A stretch of 64,000 nt of DNA. It comes from CBDDKZ01 sp965230415 (GTDB lineage: Bacteria; Bacteroidota; Bacteroidia; Cytophagales; JAAEPT01). The notes beneath the pieces were generated by a model. That model worked only from the letters and a program-made list of their open reading frames with translations. It made no database searches and had not been told where the DNA came from. The stretch lies in NCBI GenBank assembly GCA_965230415.1, contig CBDDKZ010000005.1:2914001-2978000 (forward strand), given 5' to 3'. Both the position numbers and the translations under genes were made by a program. Positions 9,635 through 18,822 of the stretch are shown piece by piece; the stretch's first letter is position 1; each line of letters begins with the position of its first letter.

Positions 9635-10192
9635 ATGAGAGAGGAGATACAGGCAACTTTTATTCACAGTACCGCATTACATTTCGGTGATGTTCGCATC
9701 GGAAATAATGCGTCACTTTGGCCCTATAGTGTGATTAGGGCAGAGATGCATCATGTTCAAATAGGTGCATATACCAACATTCAGGATCATGTGATGATTC
9801 ATGTGGGAGAAAAGACCCCCACTGTAATTGGCGACTATTGCTCTATTACTCACAGAGCTGTTATACATGGAGCTAATATTGGTGATTGCTGTTTAATTGG
9901 TATAGGCGCAATCGTGATGGATGGTTGTGTTATTGGAGAGAATTCGATAATAGATGCAGGAGTCATGTTACCTGCCAATACAATAATTCCTCCCAACTCT
10001 ATTGTAAAAGGAAACCCTGGTAAAGTGGTACGCACCAGGAATAATTTTGTGAATAATAAATTTAACGCGATGATGTATTATCACAATGCCGAAGCGTATA
10101 AGTTAGGTAAACATGATTTGTGGGGAGATGAATCGTTTAAGATGGAAGGCAGGAAATTATTCAAATCCATCATGGATGAAGCAAAAAAATAG
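9635..10192 (+). CDS. Gamma carbonic anhydrase-like left-handed beta-helix protein
   Basis: 185 aa from ATG at 9635 (MREEIQATFI). An upstream TTG at 9608 is in frame but would overlap the dioxygenase gene and adds no family-like sequence. Hexapeptide repeats ([IV]G....) run through residues ~18-140, giving the left-handed beta-helix of the gamma-CA/YrdA/PaaY group. All three zinc histidines of the gamma-CA site appear to be kept: H56 (MIHVGE), H73 and H78 (ITHRAVIHGA). The C-terminal ~45 residues form a helical extension (AEAYKLGKHDLWG). It may hydrate CO2, act as a thioesterase like PaaY, or be a metal-binding acyltransferase-fold protein of other function. It follows the PhyH-type gene closely, suggesting a shared pathway. 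Confidence 0.8.
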   Translation: MREEIQATFIHSTALHFGDVRIGNNASLWPYSVIRAEMHHVQIGAYTNIQDHVMIHVGEKTPTVIGDYCSITHRAVIHGANIGDCCLIGIGAIVMDGCVIGENSIIDAGVMLPANTIIPPNSIVKGNPGKVVRTRNNFVNNKFNAMMYYHNAEAYKLGKHDLWGDESFKMEGRKLFKSIMDEAKK

Positions 10193-10248
10193 CTACCCGG
10201 AAGAGCTATAAGAAGTAACACCTCCTACATCCCGCCCGGGTATTATTC

Positions 10249-13200
10249 TTACTGTTTTTTGATAGTAGAAGTCAAAGTTTCTCCACTTGTTAGTGTTAAT
10301 TTAAGCTGATAAATACCAGCACTTAAATCTGCCATATTCAAAGTTTGAGCATTGCCTTGAAAGTTATTTTCTGCTACCAAAGTACCAAGCAAATCATAGA
10401 CGGTGATGGTCTTGATATTAGCTTGCTGAGATTCAATAGTTATTGAAGTTGATACCGGATTAGGAAAAACGGCCACTTGATTGTTGACCAAATCTGATAC
10501 CGAGGTTAGGTCATTTTCAGGAAGTGGTACTAATTCACCGCCTGTCCCAAGAGCTACAAATAGACCGAACTCGGCTCCGTTAGTGTTTGCCGAAGGATCA
10601 AAGAATCCTGAAGCAAGTACTACGATTGCCTGGTTGTCCAGGGAGAGCTGCGATAAAGGCGCTGCGTAACTCTTAACAATGGTAGTTCCCGTTTCGTCTC
10701 TCACTTCTAATGTGTAATTAGCAGTTGTTAACTCCAGGTAATCGTCCGAAAATGCGCCGAAATCAAGGTCGTTGATCAATTCTCCCGCATCCATTTCGTA
10801 AACATCAACTGTCGGTGCATCGGTGCTTCCGTGGTAAACAAGCACGTCTGTATTACCTCCCTGACTTGCTGATTCACGTCCCATCGGGTAAACGGCAATG
10901 TCAAAAGGTGTTGCCGGCGTATAACCACTTGGGCTTACAATGCCTCCGGCGATGAGGATATAGGTTTCGCCAATAGCCAGGTTGTAATCAAAGCTCAGTC
11001 CCGGGATCGTGTCAATAACCGAATCGCTGTTAGCCGGAGCAATAGAAACGGTAATATCTTTAGTGGCCGGAAGGTCCACGAAAGGCGTTGCGGTTCTGAA
11101 AGCAAAATCGTCTAATAATAGCTCATTGTCTAAATAGATATCCACTACTTCAGCAGCAGCATCTGCCGAATTATGAATGACCTGAACACGAGCAGTAGGC
11201 ATGTCGGCCATAGGTAAGGCAACCAAAGGGCCACCGGCAGGTAACGCTACATAGATTCCGAAAGCAGGTCCGTCTGAATTTTGTGAAGGATCCAGGAATC
11301 CGGAAGCCACAGCAACCACAGCGGCATCGTCCAGGTTGAGCGTAGCTAACGGTGCGCCGAACGAAGCAACTGTGTACATACCCGTTTCGTCTTGTACATC
11401 CAAGATGTAATCGGCCGTCGGTAATTCCAGGTAATCGCTAAAAGCACCAAAAGGCGCATTATCGACCAGAATACCTGCTTCGCGCTCACGAATGTCGACA
11501 GTAGGTGCATCGGTACTTCCATGATGCACCAATACATCGGTGTTACCTGTTTCATTTGCTGCTTCTTGTCCTAAGGGGTAAACGGCGATATCAAAAGGTG
11601 TTGCGGGCGTATAACCACTTGGGCTTACAATGCCTCCGGCGATGAGGATATAGGTTTCGCCAATAGCCAGGTTGTAATCAAAACTCAGTCCCGGGATCGT
11701 GTCAATAACCGAATCGCTGTTAGCCGGAGCAATAGAAACGGTAATGTCTTTAGTGGCCGGAAGGTCCACGAAAGGTGTTGCGGTTCTGAAAGCAAAATCG
11801 TCTAATAATAGCTCATCGTCTAAATAGATATCCACTACTTCAGCAGCAGCATCTGCCGAATTATGAATGACCTGAACACGAGCAGTAGGCATGTCGGCCA
11901 TAGGTAAGGATACCAAAGGACCACCGGCAGGTAACGCTACATAGATTCCGAAAGCAGGTCCGTCTGAATTTTGTGAAGGATCCAGGAATCCGGAAGCCAC
12001 AGCAACCACAGCGGCATCGTCCAGGTTGAGCGTAGCTAACGGTGCGCCGAACGAAGCAACTGTGTACATACCCGTTTCGTCTTGTACATCCAAGATGTAA
12101 TCGGCCGTCGGTAATTCCAGGTAATCGCTGAAAGCACCAAAAGGCGCATTATCGACCAGAATACCTGCTTCGCGCTCACGAATGTCGACAGTAGGTGCAT
12201 CGGTACTTCCATGATGCACCAATACATCGGTGTTACCTGTTTCATTTGCTGCTTCTTGTCCTAAGGGGTAAACGGCGATATCAAAAGGTGTTGCGGGCGT
12301 ATAACCACTTGGGCTTACAATGCCTCCGGCGATGAGGATATAGGTTTCGCCAATAGCCAGGTTGTAATCAAAACTCAGTCCCGGGATCGTGTCAATAACC
12401 GAATCGCTGTTAGCCGGAGCAATAGAAACGGTAATGTCTTTAGTGGCCGGAAGGTCCACGAAAGGTGTTGCGGTTCTGAAAGCAAAATCGTCTAATAATA
12501 GCTCATCGTCTAAATAGATATCCACTACTTCAGCAGCAGCATCTGCCGAATTATGAATGACCTGAACACGAGCAGTAGGCATGTCGGCCATAGGTAAGGA
12601 TACCATAGGACCACCGGCAGGTAATGCTACAAAAATACCAAAGCCTGGTCCGTCTGAATTTTGCGAAGGATCCAGGAATCCGGAAGCTACGGCAACCACA
12701 GCGGCATCGTCCAGGTTGAGCGTAGCTAACGGTGCGCCGAACGAAGCAACTGTGTACATACCCGTTTCGTCTTGTACATCCAAGATGTAATCGGCCGTCG
12801 GTAATTCCAGGTAGTCGCTGAAAGCACCAAAAGGCGCATTATCGACCAGAATACCTGCTTCACGCTCACGAATGTCGACAGTAGGTGCATCGGTACTTCC
12901 ATGATGCACCAATACATCGGTGTTACCTGTTTCATTTGCTGCTTCTTGTCCCAAAGGATAAACGGCAATATCAAAAGGTGTTGCCGGGTTGTATCCGGAT
13001 TGGCTAACAATTCCTTCAGCGATAAGGATATAGGTTTCACCACTCTCCAGATTATAATCAAAGCTGAGACCAGGAATAGTGTCGTCAATACTTTGGCTGT
13101 TCTCCGGCGCTATGCCCAATGTGATCGGGATACCTGCTGGAGCATCGATAAAAGGACTTGCCGTTCTGAAAGCAAAATCATTGATTAATAGATCGCTGCC

Positions 13201-13341
13201 AAGCGGAGTTGTCAGGTAAATGTCAACAACCGCTGCGGCTTCGTCTGCAGAGTTGTGGATGGCTTGCAAACGCGCCGTTTGCGCATGGCTCCAAAGTGGG
13301 ATTAATGAGAGCAGAAAAGAAATGTAGGTTATTTTTTTCAT
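10249..13341 (-). CDS. Secreted DUF4397-repeat protein with T9SS type A sorting domain
   Basis: 1,030 aa. Signal peptide 1-21 (MKKITYISFLLSLIPLWSHA). Residues 22-~945 are four tandem ~230-aa units, each beginning [TA]AR[LV]Q[AV]IHNSAD and carrying the ATPFDIAVYP and HHGSTDAPTVD motifs typical of DUF4397 beta-sandwich proteins. Each unit appears to hold two DUF4397-like halves. Units 2 and 3 are almost the same; unit 1 has a 4-residue longer form and unit 4 is the most diverged. Residues ~955-1030 (VAVFPNPVSTSITIES ... LSAGIYQLKL) are a T9SS type A C-terminal domain. The protein is therefore a cell-surface or released protein with an adhesive or structural role by inference; no catalytic motif is visible. 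It converges on the gamma-CA gene with 56 bp between them. Confidence 0.82.
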   Translation of the reverse strand: MKKITYISFLLSLIPLWSHAQTARLQAIHNSADEAAAVVDIYLTTPLGSDLLINDFAFRTASPFIDAPAGIPITLGIAPENSQSIDDTIPGLSFDYNLESGETYILIAEGIVSQSGYNPATPFDIAVYPLGQEAANETGNTDVLVHHGSTDAPTVDIREREAGILVDNAPFGAFSDYLELPTADYILDVQDETGMYTVASFGAPLATLNLDDAAVVAVASGFLDPSQNSDGPGFGIFVALPAGGPMVSLPMADMPTARVQVIHNSADAAAEVVDIYLDDELLLDDFAFRTATPFVDLPATKDITVSIAPANSDSVIDTIPGLSFDYNLAIGETYILIAGGIVSPSGYTPATPFDIAVYPLGQEAANETGNTDVLVHHGSTDAPTVDIREREAGILVDNAPFGAFSDYLELPTADYILDVQDETGMYTVASFGAPLATLNLDDAAVVAVASGFLDPSQNSDGPAFGIYVALPAGGPLVSLPMADMPTARVQVIHNSADAAAEVVDIYLDDELLLDDFAFRTATPFVDLPATKDITVSIAPANSDSVIDTIPGLSFDYNLAIGETYILIAGGIVSPSGYTPATPFDIAVYPLGQEAANETGNTDVLVHHGSTDAPTVDIREREAGILVDNAPFGAFSDYLELPTADYILDVQDETGMYTVASFGAPLATLNLDDAAVVAVASGFLDPSQNSDGPAFGIYVALPAGGPLVALPMADMPTARVQVIHNSADAAAEVVDIYLDNELLLDDFAFRTATPFVDLPATKDITVSIAPANSDSVIDTIPGLSFDYNLAIGETYILIAGGIVSPSGYTPATPFDIAVYPMGRESASQGGNTDVLVYHGSTDAPTVDVYEMDAGELINDLDFGAFSDDYLELTTANYTLEVRDETGTTIVKSYAAPLSQLSLDNQAIVVLASGFFDPSANTNGAEFGLFVALGTGGELVPLPENDLTSVSDLVNNQVAVFPNPVSTSITIESQQANIKTITVYDLLGTLVAENNFQGNAQTLNMADLSAGIYQLKLTLTSGETLTSTIKKQ
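10510..13278 (-). repeat. Four tandem ~690-bp intragenic repeats
   Basis: Units on the minus strand: 12577-13278 (702 bp), 11887-12576 (690 bp), 11197-11886 (690 bp) and about 10510-11196. The middle two differ at only a few positions by eye, which points to recent tandem duplication or repeated homogenisation. Unit number could vary by recombination. Confidence 0.9.
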
Positions 13342-13378
13342 TTTGTTTAATGTTTGATTTTAAAAATTAAACAAAATG
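13339..13378 (-). promoter_or_regulatory. Inverted repeat covering the start codon of the DUF4397 gene
   Basis: CATTTTGTTTAA (13339-13350) and TTAAACAAAATG (13367-13378) form a perfect 12-bp inverted repeat with a 16-bp loop. The left arm contains the start codon of the minus-strand gene (13341-13339). In mRNA the hairpin would hide the start codon; in DNA it could be an operator. It is very AT-rich, so part of the symmetry may be chance. Confidence 0.35.
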
Positions 13379-14599
13379 GTTTCGATTTTGTTTAAATTTT
13401 TTTTGTTACCGCCTCAAAACAGTTCAGGTATGGATTTCATTGTTCGTTTAGGCGCTGTTTGTGACTGCCTTGATTTTCGGTATGTGCACCCTGATACGCA
13501 AGGGTGGGGCGTAGCCTTGGTATTGTTAGGTGCCGTTAGCTCAGAGGCAGGGGAAAAGCTAGTGAGGTTTGATATACTGAAGCGAGTATCACCGCTTTGC
13601 CTTTTTAAGTAGAAAGGATTTTAAGTAGTGCAGGAGCAAAAGGTGATAAAGGCGTTTATCGTTAAAGAAATATAAGCTGCAATACCTGTTATGGTAGTGT
13701 ATGTGTGCATTAGAGACTGTGTAATATTTTGCTTGTTTTTCAGTAATTAAGTTTATTTTATAATGCGGAGCTGAATTCCCTCATTTTTAATTTTATTGAA
13801 GTTTTTCAGTGGAAAATAGGCTTTGCTCATGCCCTTAGCAACCAATGGGATAGAGGTAAAATTTCCTGACTTATAGATGTGTTTTTTTTAGTAAAAAAAA
13901 GAGCAATAAAGCTTGTTCTTTTAGCTAAAATACACGACATTTGGAGCATCCCTTGAGGGTAAATCAGCGTTTGGTTTTAGGTCTAAATGTTGATGGGCGA
14001 CTTTAGTTATTAAACGTATTTGCCGTGATTTTTATGTCAATGATGATGTTGACACAAATAGTTTTGATAACATGCTTTGAACGCTTTGAAGGGCTTATTG
14101 AAATAGAAAATAGAATCTAAGAGAACTAACAAAAAAGGAAAAATTAAGAAGTAAAATTCAAATACGGATAGTTTCAAAATAGGGTGCCGTTTATTGCCCC
14201 CGCTTGAAAGTATTATTGGGCTGATAGTGCCTTTGTTGCTTTAAATAGGAAGCAGGAGGTGTTGTTAGTAGTATAAGAGAGTAGATATAGTATTTATTTA
14301 CTTTTTTATATACAGGGAGTTATTTGTCTATTCCGAAAAGGAAAGGACAGTGAAAGGTGTCGTTGAGGTGCTTACTTCCTGCTGAATTCCATTAAAAAAA
14401 TAGAGTGCTTCAGCGTTAGTGAACCTTGTAAAACTTATTAATGGGTACGTAGGCTACCGGAGGATGATTCAAAACAACTGAGTCATGTTCGAATAGCAAA
14501 ATAGTGCGCAATTGTTAATGTAAATGAGAGTTAATTAATTACAATTGAAGGAGTTTTAATAATTATCAATCTAATAAAAGCTTTCAAAACGAATTCATT
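13379..14599. other. 1.2-kb gene-free region upstream of the LamG/RHS locus
   Basis: No frame here has protein-like composition, and the only longish one (13376-13612, plus) starts inside the hairpin above. A hairpin at 13897-13922 (below) is the one structural signal. The stretch separates the divergent DUF4397 gene from the LamG/RHS locus and must contain the promoter of the latter, but no clean TTTG / TAnnTTTG pair was found. Confidence 0.4.
13897..13922 (-). terminator. Terminator-like hairpin
   Basis: AAAAGAGCAA / TTGTTCTTTT arms (10 bp with one wobble) around a 6-nt loop. On the minus strand the hairpin is followed by a further run of four T. No minus-strand gene ends near it, so its role is unclear. 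Confidence 0.25.
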
Positions 14600-16474
14600 A
14601 TGAATAAGATATTTGTTTATTTAATCGCATTTATGCAGTTATTAATTCAGGGAGTTGTAAGTAAAGCACAAGAATCTCCTGTTAATTGGCTGGGAACAAA
14701 CGCAAATACAGCAATAAATGCAGAAGGTGTATTATATAAGTCTGCAAGCAATACGCAATGGAATGCAGGGGCTTATTCTGAAGAATTATTACCCTATGAT
14801 GAAAACGGTTGGGTGGAGACTCAGTTAACTGTAACTAACAAAGTTTGGACATTTGGCATGTCTCGTGAAAAGCATCCGGTGAGTTTTGGAGGTAGTTATA
14901 TTGAATATGCAATTGATTTTAAGTTAGATGGTAAATATGCGGTGAGGGAGTTTAATACAGTATTATACAATTCAGCAGATAGCAATTTATTTGCCAATCT
15001 CGGAGACCGTTTCGCGATTCGCAAAACCGATGGTATCATCGAATTTTTAAGAAATGGTAATGTATTTGCACAGGCTACTGAGCCATGCAATAGTGATTTA
15101 GTGGTAGATGTGAGTTTTTATTCACCAGGAGCTGCTGTCGGATTTGTTAAATCGTCTTTCGGTCTGCCTTCAAGCATTCTCAATTCGCCCCGTTTAGTTG
15201 CCTACTGGCCGCTAACTAATAACCTGGAGGATAAGAGTGGCAATGGACACCATTTAGTGGCTAATAGTGGATTTGTACCTGTTGTTGATACTCAGGGAGG
15301 GGTACATTTTAATGGTATAGACCAACATTTAAGTGCTTCGAATTTGCCAGAGATCAAAGATGGGTTTACCTTTTCATTGTTTGTGAAACCGGAGACAGAA
15401 AGCAACTATCAATCTTATTTGAATTATTTTAAAGAGGATGCTGGGTTGATATTCCGAAAATTACCTACCAATCGGGTGCATTTGTATAGTGCAGAAGCTT
15501 GGCCGAGCAACGATGTGACAAGTGAAATAATCCCCTTATTAAATAACTGGCAATACCTGACTGTTACCTGGTCCTCTTTGACCGGCCACATCAAATACTA
15601 TGTGAATGGACTCTTAATTAGCTCATCAGCATACAGTTATAGCGGCCAATTAAACAATCTTGCCAATGGAGCGGGTGTCAAGTTGGGAGCAAAGGTAGCC
15701 GTTACAAATGGAGTGGTTTATGATACTGCGCACTATTTCCAGGGATCAATGAAAGAAGTAGTCGTATACAATTATGAATTAAATGCCGATGAGATTCATT
15801 CGCTCTATTCTAGTGGAGTTCAGATAGGTATAGGTGGAACTGGTAACTTCTGTTCGTCTATTACCTGCGATGGCGACCATGTAGGTATCAATAATAGCAA
15901 CCCCACTGAAAAACTGGATGTGAACGGAGCGGTAAAAATAGGAGCATCTACCTCCAATGACCGCGGTGCGGGCACCATAGAATACGATGCTACAACAGGA
16001 TTCCGCGGTTGGCATAACAATGACTGGGTATCATTCTCAGAAGGCGGCAGCGGTAGCTGGACCACCAGTAATAATGTCATGTACACCGGGCAGTCGCAGG
16101 TAGGCATAGGCGTTACCGATCTGGACCTGAGCGCACACCCGAACTATCAATTGCTGATTAACGGGCAGATAGGAGCTAAAAACCTGGTGATCAAAGCCGA
16201 CGGCGTGTGGCCCGATTATGTGTTCGAAAAAGGCTATGAACCGATGAGTCTGCAAGAGATCAGGGAATACATTGGCACCAACAAGCACCTCCCTGGTGTG
16301 CCTTCGGCTCAAGAAATAGCTGAAGAAGGCATCAGCGTGAATGAAATGATGCACGCTCAAATGCAGAAGATCGAGGAGCTGACGCTATTGTTAATAGAAA
16401 TGGATGCGGTCAATCATCAACAAGAGCGCCAGTTGCAGCAGCTGCAGCGTGAACTTAAGTCACTGAAGCATTGA
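14600..16474 (+). CDS. Secreted LamG-domain surface protein with coiled-coil tail (copy A)
   Basis: 624 aa. Signal peptide 1-~24. Residues ~25-195 form a beta-rich domain shared with the next gene (LGTNANTAINAEGVLYKSAS). Residues ~197-407 are a LamG/concanavalin-A-like domain (VAYWPLTNNLEDKSGNGHHL ... HFNGIDQHLS). A tail-fibre-like segment follows (VGINNSNPTEKLDVNGAVKI). The C-terminal module ~490-600 has the DYVFEKGYEPMSLQEIREYI, NKHLPGVPSAQEIAEEGISV pattern frequent in Bacteroidota surface proteins, ending in a coiled coil rich in Gln and Leu. No T9SS sorting domain is seen. It heads the RHS locus and probably forms a surface fibre or glycan-binding accessory; function inferred. Confidence 0.72.
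   Translation: MNKIFVYLIAFMQLLIQGVVSKAQESPVNWLGTNANTAINAEGVLYKSASNTQWNAGAYSEELLPYDENGWVETQLTVTNKVWTFGMSREKHPVSFGGSYIEYAIDFKLDGKYAVREFNTVLYNSADSNLFANLGDRFAIRKTDGIIEFLRNGNVFAQATEPCNSDLVVDVSFYSPGAAVGFVKSSFGLPSSILNSPRLVAYWPLTNNLEDKSGNGHHLVANSGFVPVVDTQGGVHFNGIDQHLSASNLPEIKDGFTFSLFVKPETESNYQSYLNYFKEDAGLIFRKLPTNRVHLYSAEAWPSNDVTSEIIPLLNNWQYLTVTWSSLTGHIKYYVNGLLISSSAYSYSGQLNNLANGAGVKLGAKVAVTNGVVYDTAHYFQGSMKEVVVYNYELNADEIHSLYSSGVQIGIGGTGNFCSSITCDGDHVGINNSNPTEKLDVNGAVKIGASTSNDRGAGTIEYDATTGFRGWHNNDWVSFSEGGSGSWTTSNNVMYTGQSQVGIGVTDLDLSAHPNYQLLINGQIGAKNLVIKADGVWPDYVFEKGYEPMSLQEIREYIGTNKHLPGVPSAQEIAEEGISVNEMMHAQMQKIEELTLLLIEMDAVNHQQERQLQQLQRELKSLKH
16088..16365 (+). repeat. Tail-module direct repeat, copy 1
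   Basis: About 278 bp, nearly identical to 17871-18148 (only a few mismatches, e.g. GGAGCTAAA vs GGCGCAAAA). It encodes the tail module of the LamG proteins. The same two genes also share an exact 71-bp block (14696-14766 = 16698-16768), while the LamG parts between are clearly diverged. Confidence 0.9.
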
Positions 16475-16598
16475 AAAAAATAATTTCCTAAATGTAATGT
16501 TTTGTGATTTTATGCATATACTTAATAAAGGGCTTTACAAAGTCGAATTAGTGTGCGTGACCACACAAAAAAAAGTATTCAAGAAAGAAAAATGAAAA

Positions 16599-18275
16599 AT
16601 GAAAAATTTTATTAAGCAATTTTCATACTCCATCGCCATGCTACTTTGTAGCATGGCCGCAATGGCTCAAGTAGCTTCCCCAATCTCGTGGCTGGGGACA
16701 AACGCAAATACAGCAATAAATGCAGAAGGTGTATTATATAAGTCTGCAAGCAATACGCAATGGAATGCCGGTGGTTTTTCTGAAGAGTTGTTATCTGTGA
16801 ATGAAGACGGGTGGGTAGAAACGCAACTAACAACAACCAATAAATTGTGGGCATTGGGAATGTCCAGGGAAAAAAGCTCGGGTAGTTATGCACTCTCAAA
16901 TATTGAATACCTGATTTACTTTAATGCCACAGGAGCATATTCGGTTCGGGAATTTAATAATCAAATCTATAATTCGCCTACAGGTGTATTCGCAAATCTC
17001 GGCGATCGTTTCACGATTCGTAAGACAGATGGGGTGGTAGAATTTTTGAAAAATGGGATAGTGTTTGCAACGGCCACAAACCCATGTAATAGCGATTTGG
17101 TAGTAGATGTAAGCTTTTACTCGCCCGGCGCTGAAGTAGGACATGTTAATACCTCATTTGGTATACCATCCATAGAACCTCCCATATCGAGACCTATAGC
17201 ATACTGGCCTTTGACGAATGATTTCGAAGACAAAAGTGGGAATTTGCATCACTTAACTAATCATAATACAACGATAGATGCCGAGGGTACTAATTTCAAT
17301 GGTACAGATGCCTATCTGGAAGCATTTAACATGCCGGCTCTTACCGATGGATTTACCTTTTCAGCCTGGGTGAAACCTACACGTCATGATGTTTTGGAAG
17401 CTTATGTCCAATATTATAAAGAAGGTAATGGGCTTCTTATGCGTGAGCACGCGGATGTTTTTTATGTATATAATCAGGAGTCTTGGGGCTATACCAGTGA
17501 TGCTTTAAGTGATATAACGCCAACGCCAAATACCTGGCAGCATTTCACAGCAACGTGGTCTGCAAATTCCGGGAAGATTAACTACTATTTTAATGGGCAA
17601 CTGTATTATACCTCAGCTTTGGATTACAATGAATTATTAGCTACCATTGGCTATGCGGCCAAAGTAAAAATTGGGGTTATAGCTAACAATGGATCGGAAA
17701 GTAGTTTAATTCAATATTTTCAGGGACACTTAAAAGAAGTGGCCTTATACGATTTCGCTTTAACTCAGGCAGAGGTGGCAACGTTATATGGCGAAGGTAT
17801 ACCTAACAACACAGGGGGGGCAGGCTCTGGCAATGGTGACTGGGTTTCCTCTAACGACGTGATGTACACGGGGCAGTCGCAGGTAGGCATAGGCGTTACC
17901 GATCTGGACCTGAGCGCACACCCGAACTATCAATTGCTGATTAACGGGCAGATAGGCGCAAAAAACCTGGTGATCAAAGCCGACGGCGTGTGGCCCGATT
18001 ATGTGTTCGAAAAAGGCTATGAACCGATGAGTCTGCAAGAGATCAGGGAATACATTGGCACCAACAAGCACCTCCCTGGTGTGCCTTCGGCTCAAGAAAT
18101 AGCTGAAGAAGGCATCAGCGTAAATGAAATGATGCACGCTCAAATGCAGAAGATTGAAGAAATGACCTTGCTAATGATCAAATTAGAGAAGGATTATCAA
18201 AAACAACTGGCCCGGCAACAGGTAAAGATTGAAACACTTGAAAAAATTATTAAAAATAACCCAGGATCAAAATAA
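16599..18275 (+). CDS. Secreted LamG-domain surface protein with coiled-coil tail (copy B)
   Basis: 558 aa paralogue of the preceding gene, 124 bp downstream. Signal peptide 1-24 (MKNFIKQFSYSIAMLLCSMA). It has the same N-terminal domain, a LamG domain at ~197-402 (IAYWPLTNDFEDKSGN), and the same VFEKGYEPMSLQEIREY tail at ~425-530 with a C-terminal coiled coil. The VGINNSNPTEKLDVNG segment of copy A is missing, a ~65-residue deletion. An earlier ATG at 16592 is closed by a stop after seven codons, so 16599 is the start. It is followed after 10 bp by the OmpH-like gene and appears to be the first gene of the tightly packed RHS operon. Confidence 0.72.
   Translation: MKNFIKQFSYSIAMLLCSMAAMAQVASPISWLGTNANTAINAEGVLYKSASNTQWNAGGFSEELLSVNEDGWVETQLTTTNKLWALGMSREKSSGSYALSNIEYLIYFNATGAYSVREFNNQIYNSPTGVFANLGDRFTIRKTDGVVEFLKNGIVFATATNPCNSDLVVDVSFYSPGAEVGHVNTSFGIPSIEPPISRPIAYWPLTNDFEDKSGNLHHLTNHNTTIDAEGTNFNGTDAYLEAFNMPALTDGFTFSAWVKPTRHDVLEAYVQYYKEGNGLLMREHADVFYVYNQESWGYTSDALSDITPTPNTWQHFTATWSANSGKINYYFNGQLYYTSALDYNELLATIGYAAKVKIGVIANNGSESSLIQYFQGHLKEVALYDFALTQAEVATLYGEGIPNNTGGAGSGNGDWVSSNDVMYTGQSQVGIGVTDLDLSAHPNYQLLINGQIGAKNLVIKADGVWPDYVFEKGYEPMSLQEIREYIGTNKHLPGVPSAQEIAEEGISVNEMMHAQMQKIEEMTLLMIKLEKDYQKQLARQQVKIETLEKIIKNNPGSK
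17871..18148 (+). repeat. Tail-module direct repeat, copy 2
   Basis: Second copy of the near-identical tail module (partner 16088-16365, offset 1,783 bp). High identity next to diverged flanks suggests gene conversion or purifying exchange of the tail. Confidence 0.9.
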
Positions 18276-18285
18276 GCTATAGGAA

Positions 18286-18822
18286 ATGAAGGTAATGATA
18301 ATGGCAGTGGCGGTAATCGCCGCCACTGCCCTGAGTATTAGTATTTATTTGTTCAGCAACAAAGCCAAGGTCGCCTATGTGCACAACGACCGCCTGATTA
18401 CGGAATACCACGGCTTCAAAGATGCACAGAAAGAGTACCGCCAGAATGTGGAGGTGATGCAACAAAACCTGGACTCCCTGACCACCGATTTTAATCAGAA
18501 AGCGCAACAGTACCTGCTCAACAAAGATAAGCTGAAGGAAGCACAGCGCAAGGAACAGGAAATGTTGTTGCAGCTACAGGAAAAAGATGTACAAAACTAC
18601 AAACTGTCGATCGAGCAAACCGCCAGTGCCAAAGAACAGGAGATGAACACGGCGCTTTACACACAAATCAACGAGTTTGTAAAGCAATACAGCAAAGAAC
18701 AGGGCTACGACTATGTGTATGGGGTGACCGACTACGGCAACATCATGTATGCCTCCGAAGAAAACGATATCACAGAACAACTGTTAGAAGCGATCAACCA
18801 AAAATACGAGGGTGAGCATTAA
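18286..18822 (+). CDS. OmpH/Skp-family periplasmic chaperone-like protein
   Basis: 178 aa. An N-terminal hydrophobic segment (residues 3-23) acts as signal or membrane anchor. The KAKVAYVHNDRLITEYHGFK strand, long charged coiled coil (~45-125) and returning helix with the YDYVYGVTDYGNIMYASEEND strand are the Skp/OmpH pattern: a small beta core with two coiled tentacles. Skp proteins hold unfolded outer-membrane and secreted proteins in the periplasm. Here it lies inside the RHS operon (10 bp after copy B, overlapping the next gene by 11 bp), so a dedicated chaperone for the giant secreted partners is a reasonable inference. It is a second, specialised OmpH rather than the housekeeping one, which usually sits beside bamA. 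Confidence 0.75.
   Translation: MKVMIMAVAVIAATALSISIYLFSNKAKVAYVHNDRLITEYHGFKDAQKEYRQNVEVMQQNLDSLTTDFNQKAQQYLLNKDKLKEAQRKEQEMLLQLQEKDVQNYKLSIEQTASAKEQEMNTALYTQINEFVKQYSKEQGYDYVYGVTDYGNIMYASEENDITEQLLEAINQKYEGEH

Noticed and set aside
10194..10242. Terminator between the convergent gamma-CA and DUF4397 genes
   Set aside because: TACCCGG/CCGGGTA arms are 35 nt apart and no T-run follows; too weak to call.
11346..13088. Repeated 69-codon minus-strand frames 690 bp apart
   Set aside because: They recur only because the DUF4397 units repeat; they are alternative-frame shadows.
13525..13600. tRNA-like start (GCCGTTAGCTCAGAGG)
   Set aside because: Resembles an acceptor and D-arm, but no matching anticodon arm, T-arm or acceptor partner follows.
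13376..13612. 78-codon plus-strand frame
   Set aside because: Starts in the AT-rich hairpin, has no protein-like pattern and no partner; considered chance.
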